Shown one piece after another: positions 41,578-50,243 of a stretch of DNA of 51,409 nucleotides (position 1 is its first letter; every line of letters begins with the position of its first letter). Below the pieces are notes generated by a model. The model did no database searches, was not told the origin of the DNA, and saw only the letters and a list, made by a program, of their open reading frames with translations. Origin of the DNA: Bacillota bacterium. GTDB taxonomy: Bacteria; Bacillota; Clostridia; Acetivibrionales; DTU013. Location of the stretch: assembly GCA_023411645.1 (NCBI GenBank), contig JAEYON010000106.1, positions 1 through 51,409 of the forward strand, given 5' to 3'. The translations under genes were made by a program, and so were the position numbers.

Positions 41578-43137
41578 ATGAAAATTGCAACACCTGAACA
41601 AATGAATGCCATTGATGGTTGTTCGATAAATGAATATGGGATTCCAGGGATCCTGTTGATGGAGAATGCAGCAATGGCAATTGTATCGGAAGCGGTTTCC
41701 ATGATGGGAGGCTGCAAGGGCAGGACGGTGACAGCAATTGCAGGCAGAGGCAACAATGGCGGCGATGCATTTGCTGCTGCCAGAATGCTCCATAGCCGCG
41801 GTGCGTCAGTCAAGGTCTATTTAATCGGTCAGAAAGCCGGTATTTCCGGCGATGCTCTTTTTAACATGACACTTCTTGAGAAAACAGGCAACTCCATCAT
41901 TGAAATAGCGGAAGATCACGATTTAGAAATGCTTACTGCCGACATAAACAGATCCCAACTGATTCTGGACGGTATATTCGGTACAGGCTTGAGCAGGGAG
42001 GTCAACGGGCTTGCTGCTTCAGCTATTTCTAGGATAAACGCGTCAGGAAAAGCAGTATTGGCCATTGATATCCCATCCGGCGCCGACGGAGCAGACGGCA
42101 AGGTCAGAGGTGTTTGTGTCAAGGCTGACGTAACAGTTACTTTTTGCATGCCGAAAATCGGTTTGGTATTGAACCCGGGCTGTGAATATGTCGGAAAACT
42201 GATTGTGGCAGAGATTGGAACGCCTCCCGGTGCAATAGATAAACAGAGTATCCGGATAGAGATGACAGATCATGAGCAGGTCTCCGATCTGTTACCGATA
42301 AGAAGACCCGACAGTAATAAAGGTGATTACGGAAGGGTTATGATTCTAACCGGCTCTACCGGTATGACCGGTTGCGGTTGTCTCTGTTCCATGGCGGCAC
42401 TCCGCTGCGGAGCAGGCTTGGTGTATACAGCAGTACCAGGCAGCCTTGCACCGATATATGGCGCTGCGGCTTTGGAACCGATTATTTTACAGCTGGAGGA
42501 CGGCGGGAGAGGTTGTCTGTCGGCAGAGAGTGCTGGGGAGATCCTCAAGCACCTGGAAAGAATGGATGTGGCTGCTATCGGACCCGGATTAACGGCATCA
42601 GATGATATAAGATTGGTCGTAGAGCAGATCATAGAAAACAGCAGGGCCCCGCTTGTGTTGGATGCGGACGCATTGAATTCCATATCAGAGAATCCTGCCA
42701 TATTAAAGAAGCTTAAAGCGGAGGCTGTAATTACGCCTCATCCGGGAGAAATGGCCAGATTAACCGGACTCTGCATTGCTGATATCCAAAAGGACAGAAT
42801 CGGCACAGCAAGCCGGTTTGCAGCAGAATATGGCGTTACTGTGGTACTCAAAGGGAACAGGACGGTAACTGCAATGCCGGACGGTCGCATTTTTATCAAC
42901 CCGACAGGAAATGCCGGAATGGCAACCGCAGGCTCCGGAGATGTACTTGCTGGTATGATTGCGGGCCTAACAGCGCAGGGTGTCTGCGTCTGTGATGCCG
43001 CTGTGGCGGGTGTTTATTTGCATGGACTTGCGGGAGACTGTGCTGCTAAAAGTCTGGGTATGCATGGAATGGTGGCAGGGGATATATTGCTTCGTATACC
43101 GCATATCATAAAAGAACTAACAGAGAATAGGGACTAA
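41578..43137 (+). CDS. nnr: Bifunctional NAD(P)H-hydrate epimerase / ADP-dependent dehydratase
   Basis: 519 residues, the length of the fused form. N-terminal YjeF-N epimerase (about 1-215): MKIATPEQMNAIDGCSINEYGIPGILLMENAA, GRGNNGGDAFAAARML, DGIFGTGLSREVNG, AIDIPSGADGADG. C-terminal ribokinase-like dehydratase (about 225-515): RRPDSNKGDYGRVMILTGSTGMTG, AIGPGL, LDADALNSI, ITPHPGEMARL and the GNAGMATAGSGDVLAGMIAGL anion-hole motif. It repairs hydrated NADH/NADPH. Placed before alr, as in other Firmicutes. Confidence 0.95.
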   Translation: MKIATPEQMNAIDGCSINEYGIPGILLMENAAMAIVSEAVSMMGGCKGRTVTAIAGRGNNGGDAFAAARMLHSRGASVKVYLIGQKAGISGDALFNMTLLEKTGNSIIEIAEDHDLEMLTADINRSQLILDGIFGTGLSREVNGLAASAISRINASGKAVLAIDIPSGADGADGKVRGVCVKADVTVTFCMPKIGLVLNPGCEYVGKLIVAEIGTPPGAIDKQSIRIEMTDHEQVSDLLPIRRPDSNKGDYGRVMILTGSTGMTGCGCLCSMAALRCGAGLVYTAVPGSLAPIYGAAALEPIILQLEDGGRGCLSAESAGEILKHLERMDVAAIGPGLTASDDIRLVVEQIIENSRAPLVLDADALNSISENPAILKKLKAEAVITPHPGEMARLTGLCIADIQKDRIGTASRFAAEYGVTVVLKGNRTVTAMPDGRIFINPTGNAGMATAGSGDVLAGMIAGLTAQGVCVCDAAVAGVYLHGLAGDCAAKSLGMHGMVAGDILLRIPHIIKELTENRD

Positions 43138-43175
43138 TACTTAACCGATTATTACCATATGATGAAGGGGATAAA

Positions 43176-44345
43176 ATGGATTACAAACTCAACAGAGCAT
43201 GGGCGGAAATTGATTTAAATGCTATTGCACATAATGTGCGTGAAATAAGAAAACTGACGGGCAGCCGTGTGGAGATGATGGGAGTCGTAAAGGCGGATGC
43301 GTATGGTCATGGGGTTCTGGAGGTCGTCAGGACACTGTTGGACAATGGAGTCACACAGCTGGCTGTATCAATGCTTGATGAAGCAATTCAGATTAGGAAA
43401 ATGGGCATTGATGTTCCAATTTTGATTCTAAGCTATACCGATCCGGCAAGGGCTGAAGAAATAGTAGAGAATGAGCTTACACAGACAGTGTTCAGCTTTG
43501 ATCTGCCGCAGGCGCTTTCTGAGGCGTCTGTTAAGCTTGGGAAAAGCGTAAAGATACACATAAAGGTTGATACGGGTATGACGAGGGTAGGTTTCATGCC
43601 GGGGTACAATGCGGTGAAGAACATAATGGAAATAGGTAGAATGCCCGGATTAATTATTGAAGGTATTTTCACGCATTTCGCTTCTGCGGATGAGAGGGAA
43701 AAAGACTACACATACATGCAGTTTGAAAGGTTTATGAGCCTTTGTACCGAGCTTGGCAGAGTTGGTATCCATATTCCGATCAAGCATGTATGCAACAGCG
43801 CAGGAACAATCCAGTACCCGGAAATGCATCTGGACATGGTCAGACCCGGCGTGATTTTATACGGGCTTTATCCTTCCGAGGAGGTGGACAGGAATAAGAT
43901 ATGCTTGAAGCCGTCCATGACGCTGAAGGCCAATGTTATATTTGTCAAGGATGTTGAGCCGGATGTCTGTATCAGCTACGGCAGAACCTTCCGCACATCC
44001 AGGCTGAGCAAGATTGCAACTATACCGATCGGATATGCCGACGGATATACCAGACTCCTTTCCAATAAAGGCAGGATGCTGGTGAATGGTGAATTTGCTC
44101 CGGTTGTAGGCAGGATTTGTATGGATCAGTGTATGATTGATGTAACAGATCTGAAGCATGAGGTTCATACAGGTGACGAGGTGGTGATCTTCGGCAGTCA
44201 GAATGGCGCTTGTATCAGTGTGGAAGAGCTTGCTGCCGGGATCGGAACGATCAACTATGAACTGGTGTGCATCATCGGAAAGAGGATCCCCAGAGTATAT
44301 CTTAAGAGCGGAGAAATTTGCAGCATACTCAACTACCTTATCTAG
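43176..44345 (+). CDS. alr: Alanine racemase
   Basis: 389 residues. PLP lysine is Lys39 in VVKADAYGHG. The second catalytic Tyr lies in CISYGRTFRTSR near residue 268. Other motifs are HIKVDTGMTRVGF, GIFTHFASADE, MVRPGVILYGLYP and IPIGYADGYTRLLSNKG. It makes D-alanine for peptidoglycan. ATG 43176 has AAGGGGA upstream. Gene order nnr, alr, ndoAI, ndoA follows the Firmicutes pattern. Confidence 0.95.
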   Translation: MDYKLNRAWAEIDLNAIAHNVREIRKLTGSRVEMMGVVKADAYGHGVLEVVRTLLDNGVTQLAVSMLDEAIQIRKMGIDVPILILSYTDPARAEEIVENELTQTVFSFDLPQALSEASVKLGKSVKIHIKVDTGMTRVGFMPGYNAVKNIMEIGRMPGLIIEGIFTHFASADEREKDYTYMQFERFMSLCTELGRVGIHIPIKHVCNSAGTIQYPEMHLDMVRPGVILYGLYPSEEVDRNKICLKPSMTLKANVIFVKDVEPDVCISYGRTFRTSRLSKIATIPIGYADGYTRLLSNKGRMLVNGEFAPVVGRICMDQCMIDVTDLKHEVHTGDEVVIFGSQNGACISVEELAAGIGTINYELVCIIGKRIPRVYLKSGEICSILNYLI

Positions 44346-44550
44346 AAAGGCATGCAAGTATCGCAAGTAACCAAATTTTAATTTGACCATGCATACTTGG
44401 GGATATATAATAATATATATATAGTTGACCCACATATTTTTTGCGCGGACAGTTAAAATATTATCATTCGCTGTTGAATACGCTGCATGGTTTTTTTATT
44501 TTGTACAATTAAAAAATATTTGCATCTCTACAAAAAATGGGGGATTTATT
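44346..44550. other. AT-rich gap with short inverted repeats between alr and ndoAI
   Basis: CAAGTAT (44355-44361) and ATACTTG (44393-44399) enclose a second palindrome CAAATT/AATTTG (44372-44385). A TTGACC (44425-44430) could be a -35 box, but no well-spaced -10 is seen. Possibly the start region of the toxin-antitoxin operon, which in Bacillus is autoregulated. Confidence 0.3.
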
Positions 44551-44832
44551 TTGGCGGAGTTGAAGAAAATACTGATAAGCCTTCCTGACAACCTCTTAAA
44601 AGAAATCGATCATATAGTATCTGTTGAGAAGACCAACAGGAGTGAATTTGTCCGGGAAGCAATGAAACTGTATATTTGTGAAAAAAGAAAGATGCAGATG
44701 AGAGACAGGATGAAAAGAGGCTATCAGGAGATGGCTGAGATTAACATTAGATTTGCGGAGTTGTGCATAGATGCCGACTGCTGCCAACAGCAAAAATATG
44801 AGGAACGCCTTGGGGAGTTGGAGCAAACGTGA
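44551..44832 (+). CDS. ndoAI: Ribbon-helix-helix antitoxin EndoAI (NdoAI)
   Basis: 93 residues from TTG 44551, preceded by GGGGGA. The longer frame upstream from 44425 is rejected because the family begins at (M)AELKKILISLPDNLLKEIDHIV. That stretch plus NRSEFVREAMKLYICEKRKMQMRDRMKRGYQEMAEIN is the ribbon-helix-helix and toxin-contact tail of the MazE-like antitoxins of Firmicutes. It neutralises the EndoA toxin encoded next and represses its own promoter. The final bases overlap the toxin start by 4 bp. Confidence 0.9.
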   Translation: MAELKKILISLPDNLLKEIDHIVSVEKTNRSEFVREAMKLYICEKRKMQMRDRMKRGYQEMAEINIRFAELCIDADCCQQQKYEERLGELEQT

Positions 44833-45179
44833 TTATTAAACGCGGAGATATCTATTATGCTGATTTAAGCCCAGTGATCGGTTCGGAGCAGGGAGGGGTC
44901 AGGCCGGTACTGGTAGTTCAAAATGACATAGGAAACAAATACAGTCCTACGATAATAGCGGCAGCGATTACATCTCAGATCAATAAAGCAAAGCTGCCGA
45001 CACACATTGAGATCAGTGCGCAGGATTACGGGCTGCAGAAGGATTCGGTGATTCTGCTGGAGCAGATCAGGACTATCGATAAAAAGAGGCTTAAGGAAAA
45101 AATCGGGCATCTTGACGATGAACTGATGGAGAAGGTAAATGAAGCACTAAGCATCAGTTTTGGTTTGGCCGATATATGA
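44829..45179 (+). CDS. ndoA: mRNA interferase EndoA (MazF/PemK family)
   Basis: 116 residues from GTG 44829, typical length. MIIKRGDIYYADLSPVIGSEQGGVRPVLVVQNDIGNKYSPTIIAAAITSQINKAKLPTHIEI is nearly the family consensus, with Arg at GVRPVLV and Thr at AAITSQ as expected catalytic residues. The C-terminal LLEQIRTIDKKRL is also conserved. It cleaves mRNA at short sequence motifs (UACAU in the Bacillus enzyme; the specificity here is unknown). Translation is coupled to the antitoxin. Confidence 0.95.
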   Translation: MIIKRGDIYYADLSPVIGSEQGGVRPVLVVQNDIGNKYSPTIIAAAITSQINKAKLPTHIEISAQDYGLQKDSVILLEQIRTIDKKRLKEKIGHLDDELMEKVNEALSISFGLADI

Positions 45180-45259
45180 TTTGAATGGCAGAAAAGGACA
45201 AGTCCCGTACATATCAATTTAAGACAAGGGGAGTCATGTTTAAAACCAGTGGAGTCAAA

Positions 45260-47104
45260 ATGAAAAAAGAAGGTATTTTTAGGCTTGCTCTTGTTGCAGG
45301 TATTATCTTCTTTACATATCAATATGGGTTTGGACCACTTCAATTAGGAGAAAACAGGGATGTGGGATCAGGTAGGAAGTACTGGTCTGAGCAGCTTTCG
45401 CAAAGCGGGAAAGCCGACTATGACGTAGTCGTATATGGTGCCGAACCGCAAGGGGTATCGGCTGCCTTGTCCGCAGCGCGTCTTGGTGCCCATACATTGT
45501 TGATAAGTAATGACGAGGATGTTGGAGGAATTATAACCAAATGCATCATTCCTGAGCTTGAGCTGCCTTACGGCCAGGATGAAAAAATCCTCAACGGCGG
45601 TTTACTTGAGGAATTACATAAAGAGCTCGGAGACAGGTTCTCAGATAAAAAGTATCTGGAAGTGGTTAATAAATTACTATCTGCAGAGGATACACTGGAG
45701 GTTCGATATAACACGACCATATCCGATGTTTCCATGTCCGGTGCTTATCTTGATGCGGTTGAGCTGAAGTCCGGGGACGGAACAAGTTCCGTTTCGGGCA
45801 AAATGTTCATTGATGCTACCGATGACGCCGAATTGCTTGAAGCTTGCCAGGTACCTTATTATACAGGATCTGGCGATTTGAATATGGAAGACAGCTTCAT
45901 GCCGGTTAGTCTGAATTTTGAACTGTCTATAAAAAAAGGGGCAAAAGTCGAAAGTAAAGAGATCAACTCCTTGGTGAGAAGTAACACATTCTATGAGGTT
46001 TTGCAAAAGTATCCTGCGCTGAATAGCAATGTTGGAGTGGACGGGTTTTCTATTTTCCCGACAGATGATAACAAGATCGTAGTCAGCGGTCTTAAGTTCT
46101 CAGGAGTGAACGTGCTGGATGGAGATGCATTGGACGAGGCTTATAAAAATGCCGTAGATGAAGCAAAAAATCTGGCAGAATTCCTTTCAGATGAGTTTAA
46201 GCAGTTTAGCAGCTATTCATTTTCAAGAGCGGCGCAAAGTCTTCGCGTGAAAGAATCCAAGCATTACTACGGGAAATATATGCTGACCGTGAAGGATATT
46301 GTGGACAACAAATTTTTTGAGGACACAGTTGCTATGGGATCTTACCCGATATGGATTGATAAATTCGCCGCTAAAGGTTCATTCATCGCAGGCAGAGGCG
46401 TACAGTACAGTATACCGCTGAGATGCCTGGTTCCTGAAAAAACATCTAATATGCTGATGGCAGGACCAAGGAGCTCCTACTCTTCATTGGCATCTAGCAG
46501 CGCAGGGACCATCGGGACAAGCATTGGAACCGGAGAGGCCGCAGGCGCGCTTGCGGTGTTCTGTGCCGCAAGGAATGAGAACCCCGGATTTGTGAATACA
46601 AAGCATGAAAAATATGCTGAGTTTCATGAGATGTTGAAAGAAAAAAACATGTATCTCCCAAAAAAAGAAATCGAAATGGAGTATAAAGACAACTGGTCGT
46701 ATCCGGCAGCAGAAAAGCTTGTCACATTGGGACTGGTGGCGGGAGGATACGATAATAATCTAAAATATGATCACAAGGCTGCACAAAAGGATCTTGCGTT
46801 TATCCTGATAAACGGTATTTACCGTGTGGATAAGACTATCTATAGCAAGGAGCTATATGACCGCCTGCGCCCCTTCATAACAAATGACAGCCTGACATTT
46901 GACAGGGCAATTGACCTTGTCGGTGCGCTTTACGATTTTAAAGGAACGACTCAGGAGGTTTACGAAAAGCTTTGTCATCAGCACCGGATTAACGATATTA
47001 TGCAGCAGCGGCTTGAGGATAGAGAGGTTCTCACAATGGACGAGGTATACTATCTGGGAGCCTACAGTATCGAGCACTACACTGGGAAGGATATTTTGAA
47101 ATAG
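45260..47104 (+). CDS. Membrane-anchored FAD-dependent oxidoreductase
   Basis: 614 residues from ATG 45260. GGAG is 5 nt upstream and this start leaves a clean KKEGIFRLALVAGIIFFTYQYGF anchor; ATG 45236 and ATG 45185 are longer alternatives with poorer sites. The FAD-binding motif is DVVVYGAEPQGVSAALSAARLGAHTLLI, followed by GGIITKCIIPELELPYG and a C-terminal FAD site around YSIPLRCLVPEKTSNMLMAGPRSSYSSLASSSAGTIGTSIGTGEAAGALA. This matches the FAD_oxidored (PF12831) type. A single N-terminal helix without a cleavage site suggests an enzyme held on the outer face of the membrane. The substrate is unknown. It follows the toxin gene by 80 bp. Confidence 0.85.
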   Translation: MKKEGIFRLALVAGIIFFTYQYGFGPLQLGENRDVGSGRKYWSEQLSQSGKADYDVVVYGAEPQGVSAALSAARLGAHTLLISNDEDVGGIITKCIIPELELPYGQDEKILNGGLLEELHKELGDRFSDKKYLEVVNKLLSAEDTLEVRYNTTISDVSMSGAYLDAVELKSGDGTSSVSGKMFIDATDDAELLEACQVPYYTGSGDLNMEDSFMPVSLNFELSIKKGAKVESKEINSLVRSNTFYEVLQKYPALNSNVGVDGFSIFPTDDNKIVVSGLKFSGVNVLDGDALDEAYKNAVDEAKNLAEFLSDEFKQFSSYSFSRAAQSLRVKESKHYYGKYMLTVKDIVDNKFFEDTVAMGSYPIWIDKFAAKGSFIAGRGVQYSIPLRCLVPEKTSNMLMAGPRSSYSSLASSSAGTIGTSIGTGEAAGALAVFCAARNENPGFVNTKHEKYAEFHEMLKEKNMYLPKKEIEMEYKDNWSYPAAEKLVTLGLVAGGYDNNLKYDHKAAQKDLAFILINGIYRVDKTIYSKELYDRLRPFITNDSLTFDRAIDLVGALYDFKGTTQEVYEKLCHQHRINDIMQQRLEDREVLTMDEVYYLGAYSIEHYTGKDILK

Positions 47105-47184
47105 GACCTTATGTCATATATCTCAGCATGAAGAAAAGGGGATATAGCCACTAAGAAGGATATACATACTATATTGGAGAGTAT

Positions 47185-48000
47185 ATGTTTAAAGTTGATG
47201 ATTTTCATGTGGGTAACTATGAAAATGTTATAAATGATGATTGCCCCAGCTTTTCAGGAATAGTAGCTGGTGAATGCAAGGGCAATTTATGGGTTGATGA
47301 TATTGTAAATCCTAAAATCGCAATTGCAGAGTCGTATGCTGTTGGTAGCTTTGCCTTTTTGGGAACCATAAATAATGAGGATGAATATATTAAGCTTAAA
47401 AACTGCGTGAGAAATGATATATTTGTTTTTTTAAGACAAAAAGGAATAGACTATTTTGAATATTCTGTAGAAAGTGATGGATTAAAGCCATATGTTCAAA
47501 GGATGTTTGAAGATAAGATACTTCAAAGCGAAAAGGAATACTCATTCAGATCATCAGATTATGTTAACAGTAAATATTTGATACCAGACAAATTCGAAAT
47601 CCAAAGGGTTGACTCTAATTTCTGGGAAAAGGTAGCAAATGGCGATTTTAATAATGAATCTTTTTTATCCAAGAGGATATTAGAGTCATGGGGAGGTTTT
47701 GGAAATTTCGAGAAAAACAGTGTTGGATTTTGTATAACATATTTAAATAGCATAGTTGCTGTCATTGTTGGAACGGCAAGATTTAAAAACATAATACCAA
47801 TAGATATTGAAACAATTGATGAATTTAAACATAAGGGATTAGGCTATTCATTAACAATTGAATTTGTTAATGAATGTGTACGCAGAAACTTGATTGCGCA
47901 ATGGGATTGCGTAGAATCAAATCCTATATCTCGAAGATTGTCAGAAAAGGCTGGATTTAAACTATTCAGGGAAAATGAAGTTTATTGGTTTCAGATTTGA
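47185..48000 (+). CDS. GNAT-family N-acetyltransferase
   Basis: 271 residues. The C-terminal half (about 140-270) is a GNAT domain: NSIVAVIVGTARFKNIIPIDIETIDEFKHKGLGYSLTIEFVNECVRRNLIAQWDCVESNPISRRLSEKAGFKLFREN, with the acetyl-CoA loop EFKHKGLG. The N-terminal half has an uncharacterised GNAT-like fold (VAGECKGNLWVDDIVNPKIAIAES). The coding sequence is clearly more AT-rich than its neighbours, suggesting recent acquisition. RBS GGAGAGT before ATG 47185. The substrate is unknown. The domain arrangement resembles the zwittermicin-resistance-type GNAT group, but that is tentative. Confidence 0.85.
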   Translation: MFKVDDFHVGNYENVINDDCPSFSGIVAGECKGNLWVDDIVNPKIAIAESYAVGSFAFLGTINNEDEYIKLKNCVRNDIFVFLRQKGIDYFEYSVESDGLKPYVQRMFEDKILQSEKEYSFRSSDYVNSKYLIPDKFEIQRVDSNFWEKVANGDFNNESFLSKRILESWGGFGNFEKNSVGFCITYLNSIVAVIVGTARFKNIIPIDIETIDEFKHKGLGYSLTIEFVNECVRRNLIAQWDCVESNPISRRLSEKAGFKLFRENEVYWFQI

Positions 48001-48114
48001 GCTAAAAAATCCGTTTACTATTGTAGGTGTAAAGGAAAGGGCTGACTACAAAAGTGAAATTTGGATACTGGTTATTAAAAAATGAAGGTTCCAGGCGTCG
48101 AAGTTCCAATTTTT

Positions 48115-48846
48115 TTATGATGTGATCCGTGTCCAAATGACGCGGATCATGAACCTTGGCAGAGCCAGCATACGGCGGGCGCGCCGGGGTTCTTTATATA
48201 ATCTGTAAAGCCATTCAAGACCGTTTCGTCTGAAGAAATCAGGAGCAAGCTTGACTCTGCCGGATATGACATCGATCGCGCCACCCACACCCATGCATAT
48301 CCTGACGTTTAACTTATCTTTATGATCGGATATCCATTTTTCCTGCCTCGGTGCACCAAGTGCTACAAGCAAAATATCTGCGTTGGCGGCATTGATCGTA
48401 TTGACGATCTCTTCATCCTCGTCTACGGTAAAATAACCGTTTCGGCAGCCTGCTATGACGACGCCAGGGTAGTCTGCCACTATTTTTACCGCAGCTTCTT
48501 CCGCGACTCCGGGCTTTGAACCGAATAGAAAGCACCGCAGACCTTTGTGCGAATATGCTTTAAATACCTCGCGGATTAGATCTACTCCCGAGACCTTTTC
48601 GGGAACACTTCGTCCGAGAATCTTCGATGCAAGCACAACACCGGCTCCATCGGCTGTCAGTATATTGGCATTGGTAAGTATATCTCTCAACTGTGGGTCT
48701 CTTTGAGCAGCCATGATGATTTCCGCATTTGGTGTATATATTGTATGCATGCCGCCTTCCTCAATGAAAGCGCGAATTTTTTCAACCGTTTCACTCATTG
48801 TCATACTATCCACAGGGATACCGAGGACGTCGACGGTTTTTCTCAT
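48115..48846 (-). CDS. WecG/TagA/CpsF family glycosyltransferase
   Basis: 243 residues from ATG 48846 (AAGGAG is 8 nt upstream; the extension to 48936 has no RBS and is unlike the family). VDVLGIPVDSMTMSETVEKI, YTPNAEIIMAAQRDPQLRDILTNANILTADGAGVVLASKILG with the probable catalytic Asp in TADGAG, CFLFGSKPGVAEEAA, VALGAPRQEKWISDH, CMGVGGAIDVISGRVKLAP and NGLEWLYRLYKEPRR. GT26 enzymes transfer N-acetylmannosamine-type sugars onto undecaprenyl-linked GlcNAc for teichoic acid or other wall polymers. Probably part of envelope synthesis although separate from the polysaccharide operon. Confidence 0.93.
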   Translation of the reverse strand: MRKTVDVLGIPVDSMTMSETVEKIRAFIEEGGMHTIYTPNAEIIMAAQRDPQLRDILTNANILTADGAGVVLASKILGRSVPEKVSGVDLIREVFKAYSHKGLRCFLFGSKPGVAEEAAVKIVADYPGVVIAGCRNGYFTVDEDEEIVNTINAANADILLVALGAPRQEKWISDHKDKLNVRICMGVGGAIDVISGRVKLAPDFFRRNGLEWLYRLYKEPRRARRMLALPRFMIRVIWTRITS

Positions 48847-49015
48847 CACAGAATCTCCTTTTGTCTTTTTGGCCTTGTAACAGTCATGATCAGAAAATTC
48901 ACTATAAATGATATTATAAGAACGATTTTTTGTCAAAGCATACAGGTGCTGTGAACAGGGTAAAATAACCTCATTATGTAAGTGTGTTTACGCCCTTAAG
49001 TAATTTATTACTGTT

Positions 49016-49951
49016 GTGATAGTAGCTTTTGTCTGGCGGGAGGTGCCGGATATAATAACCAAACAGAGATTTATACACGGCTCGAAGGAGTACTTATGGA
49101 TCATCCTTGGCTCTATGATCACAGGATTGGCCATTAATATATTTCTTGTGCCGCATAAGATAGCACCGGGAGGCGTAACGGGTATAGCGACGGTCATTTT
49201 TTATCTGAGCGGCGAAATACTGCCGGTCGGTACAATAATGCTGCTGCTGAACATACCGCTGTTTATTTTCGGCATGAAATTCATAGGCCGCAAATTCATT
49301 GTCAGGACACTTTTTAGCACCATTTTCCTGTCTGCCATTGTGGATATTGCGGAGCCGCTCACCAGTCAGATCATTGCCAAGCTGGAGCTGGAAAAACTGA
49401 CTTCTGGTCCCGATTACCTGCTTTATGCCATATTTGGGGGCTTTTTTATGGGTCTGGGCCTGGGATTTGTTTTCAAATCAGGAGCAACAACTGGGGGAAC
49501 GGATCTTGCGGCCAAAATGATGCATCATTTTATCCCTTCACTAACGATGGGCAAGGTGCTGCTTTTAATTGACGGTGCAGTCATACTACTTGTGGCAATA
49601 GCCTTTAACAGTTTATTACTGGCGCTCTACTCCATGCTGGCATTGTATATATCGTCTAAAATTGTGGATGTCATTCTGGAGGGTGTAAATTTTGCCAAGG
49701 TAGTCTACATCATTTCCGTCCACGCTGAGGAGATTGCTGATGATATCATGAAGGAACTTGACAGAGGTGTAACAGCTTTGAACGGTATGGGAATGTATAC
49801 CCAGAGCGATAAAAAGATTCTATTTTGTATCCTTCAGCGCGGTGAACTACAGGAACTGAAGATACTTGTGAAAAAGCATGATCCATCTGCATTTATAATA
49901 CTCGGGGACGTCACGGAGGTTCTGGGAGAAGGCTTCAAGACATATGATTAG
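49016..49951 (+). CDS. YitT-family membrane protein with C-terminal DUF2179 domain
   Basis: 311 residues. About five membrane helices (LWIILGSMITGLAINIFLVPHKIAPGGVTGIATVIFYLSG, the YitT hallmark, FGGFFMGLGLGFVFKSGATTGGTDLAAK, VILLVAIAFNSLLLALYSMLALYISSKIVDVILEG) and a soluble DUF2179 domain at the C-terminus (VYIISVHAEEIADDIMKELDRGVTALNGMGMYT, DPSAFIILGDVTEVLGEGF). Transport role unknown. The start is unclear: GTG 49016 lacks an RBS, whereas GGGAGG at 49038 sits before an ATA codon at 49051, and GTG 49042 directly follows it. Confidence 0.88.
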   Translation: MIVAFVWREVPDIITKQRFIHGSKEYLWIILGSMITGLAINIFLVPHKIAPGGVTGIATVIFYLSGEILPVGTIMLLLNIPLFIFGMKFIGRKFIVRTLFSTIFLSAIVDIAEPLTSQIIAKLELEKLTSGPDYLLYAIFGGFFMGLGLGFVFKSGATTGGTDLAAKMMHHFIPSLTMGKVLLLIDGAVILLVAIAFNSLLLALYSMLALYISSKIVDVILEGVNFAKVVYIISVHAEEIADDIMKELDRGVTALNGMGMYTQSDKKILFCILQRGELQELKILVKKHDPSAFIILGDVTEVLGEGFKTYD

Positions 49952-49983
49952 ATAATGAGCAATAGCGGAAAAAGATAAGGCTC

Positions 49984-50013
49984 TTGACATAGATAATCCT
50001 TCAGTGCTAGAAT
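49984..50013 (+). promoter_or_regulatory. Promoter of the FMN riboswitch/ribU unit
   Basis: TTGACA (49984-49989) and TAGAAT (50008-50013), spacing 18 bp, 20 bp before the riboswitch P1 stem. Confidence 0.75.
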
Positions 50014-50032
50014 AAATTGAAAATTGAATATA

Positions 50033-50150
50033 ATCTTCAGGGCAGGGTGAGAGTCCCTACCGGCGGTAATACGATAAAACGTTAGCCCGCGAGCGAAAGC
50101 CGATCAGGTGTGATTCCTGAGCCGACAGTAAAGTCTGGATGAAAGAAGAT
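50033..50150 (+). promoter_or_regulatory. FMN riboswitch (RFN element)
   Basis: P1 is ATCTTC (50033-50038) with GAAGAT (50145-50150). The conserved blocks AGGGCAGGGTGAGAGTCCC, ACCGGCGGTAAT, AGCCCGCGAGC, GATCAGGTGTGATTCCTGA and GCCGACAGTAAAGTCTGGAT appear in order. Binding of FMN should stabilise this fold and favour the terminator at 50177-50211, switching off ribU when flavin is plentiful. Confidence 0.95.
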
Positions 50151-50176
50151 GACGTACGAGACACTTCGTATTTTGT

Positions 50177-50211
50177 ATTCCCTGGGATTATATTTCAGGG
50201 AATTTATTTTT
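50177..50211 (+). terminator. Riboswitch expression-platform terminator
   Basis: ATTCCCTG (50177-50184) pairs with CAGGGAAT (50196-50203), followed by TTTATTTTTAT. A short TACGA/TCGTA hairpin between P1 and this stem could belong to the antiterminator. Confidence 0.85.
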
Positions 50212-50243
50212 ATCCGAGAATTATTTTGTGGAGGGTATGAACT

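Noticed and set aside
40994..41770. Minus-strand 258-codon frame over the coiled-coil and nnr genes
   Set aside because: Leucine-rich pattern arises from antisense of Lys/Glu-rich coiled coil; no RBS.
48115..48150. Terminator at the end of the WecG gene
   Set aside because: A GATCCG-type stem exists inside the 3' coding end, but no T-run follows on the minus strand.
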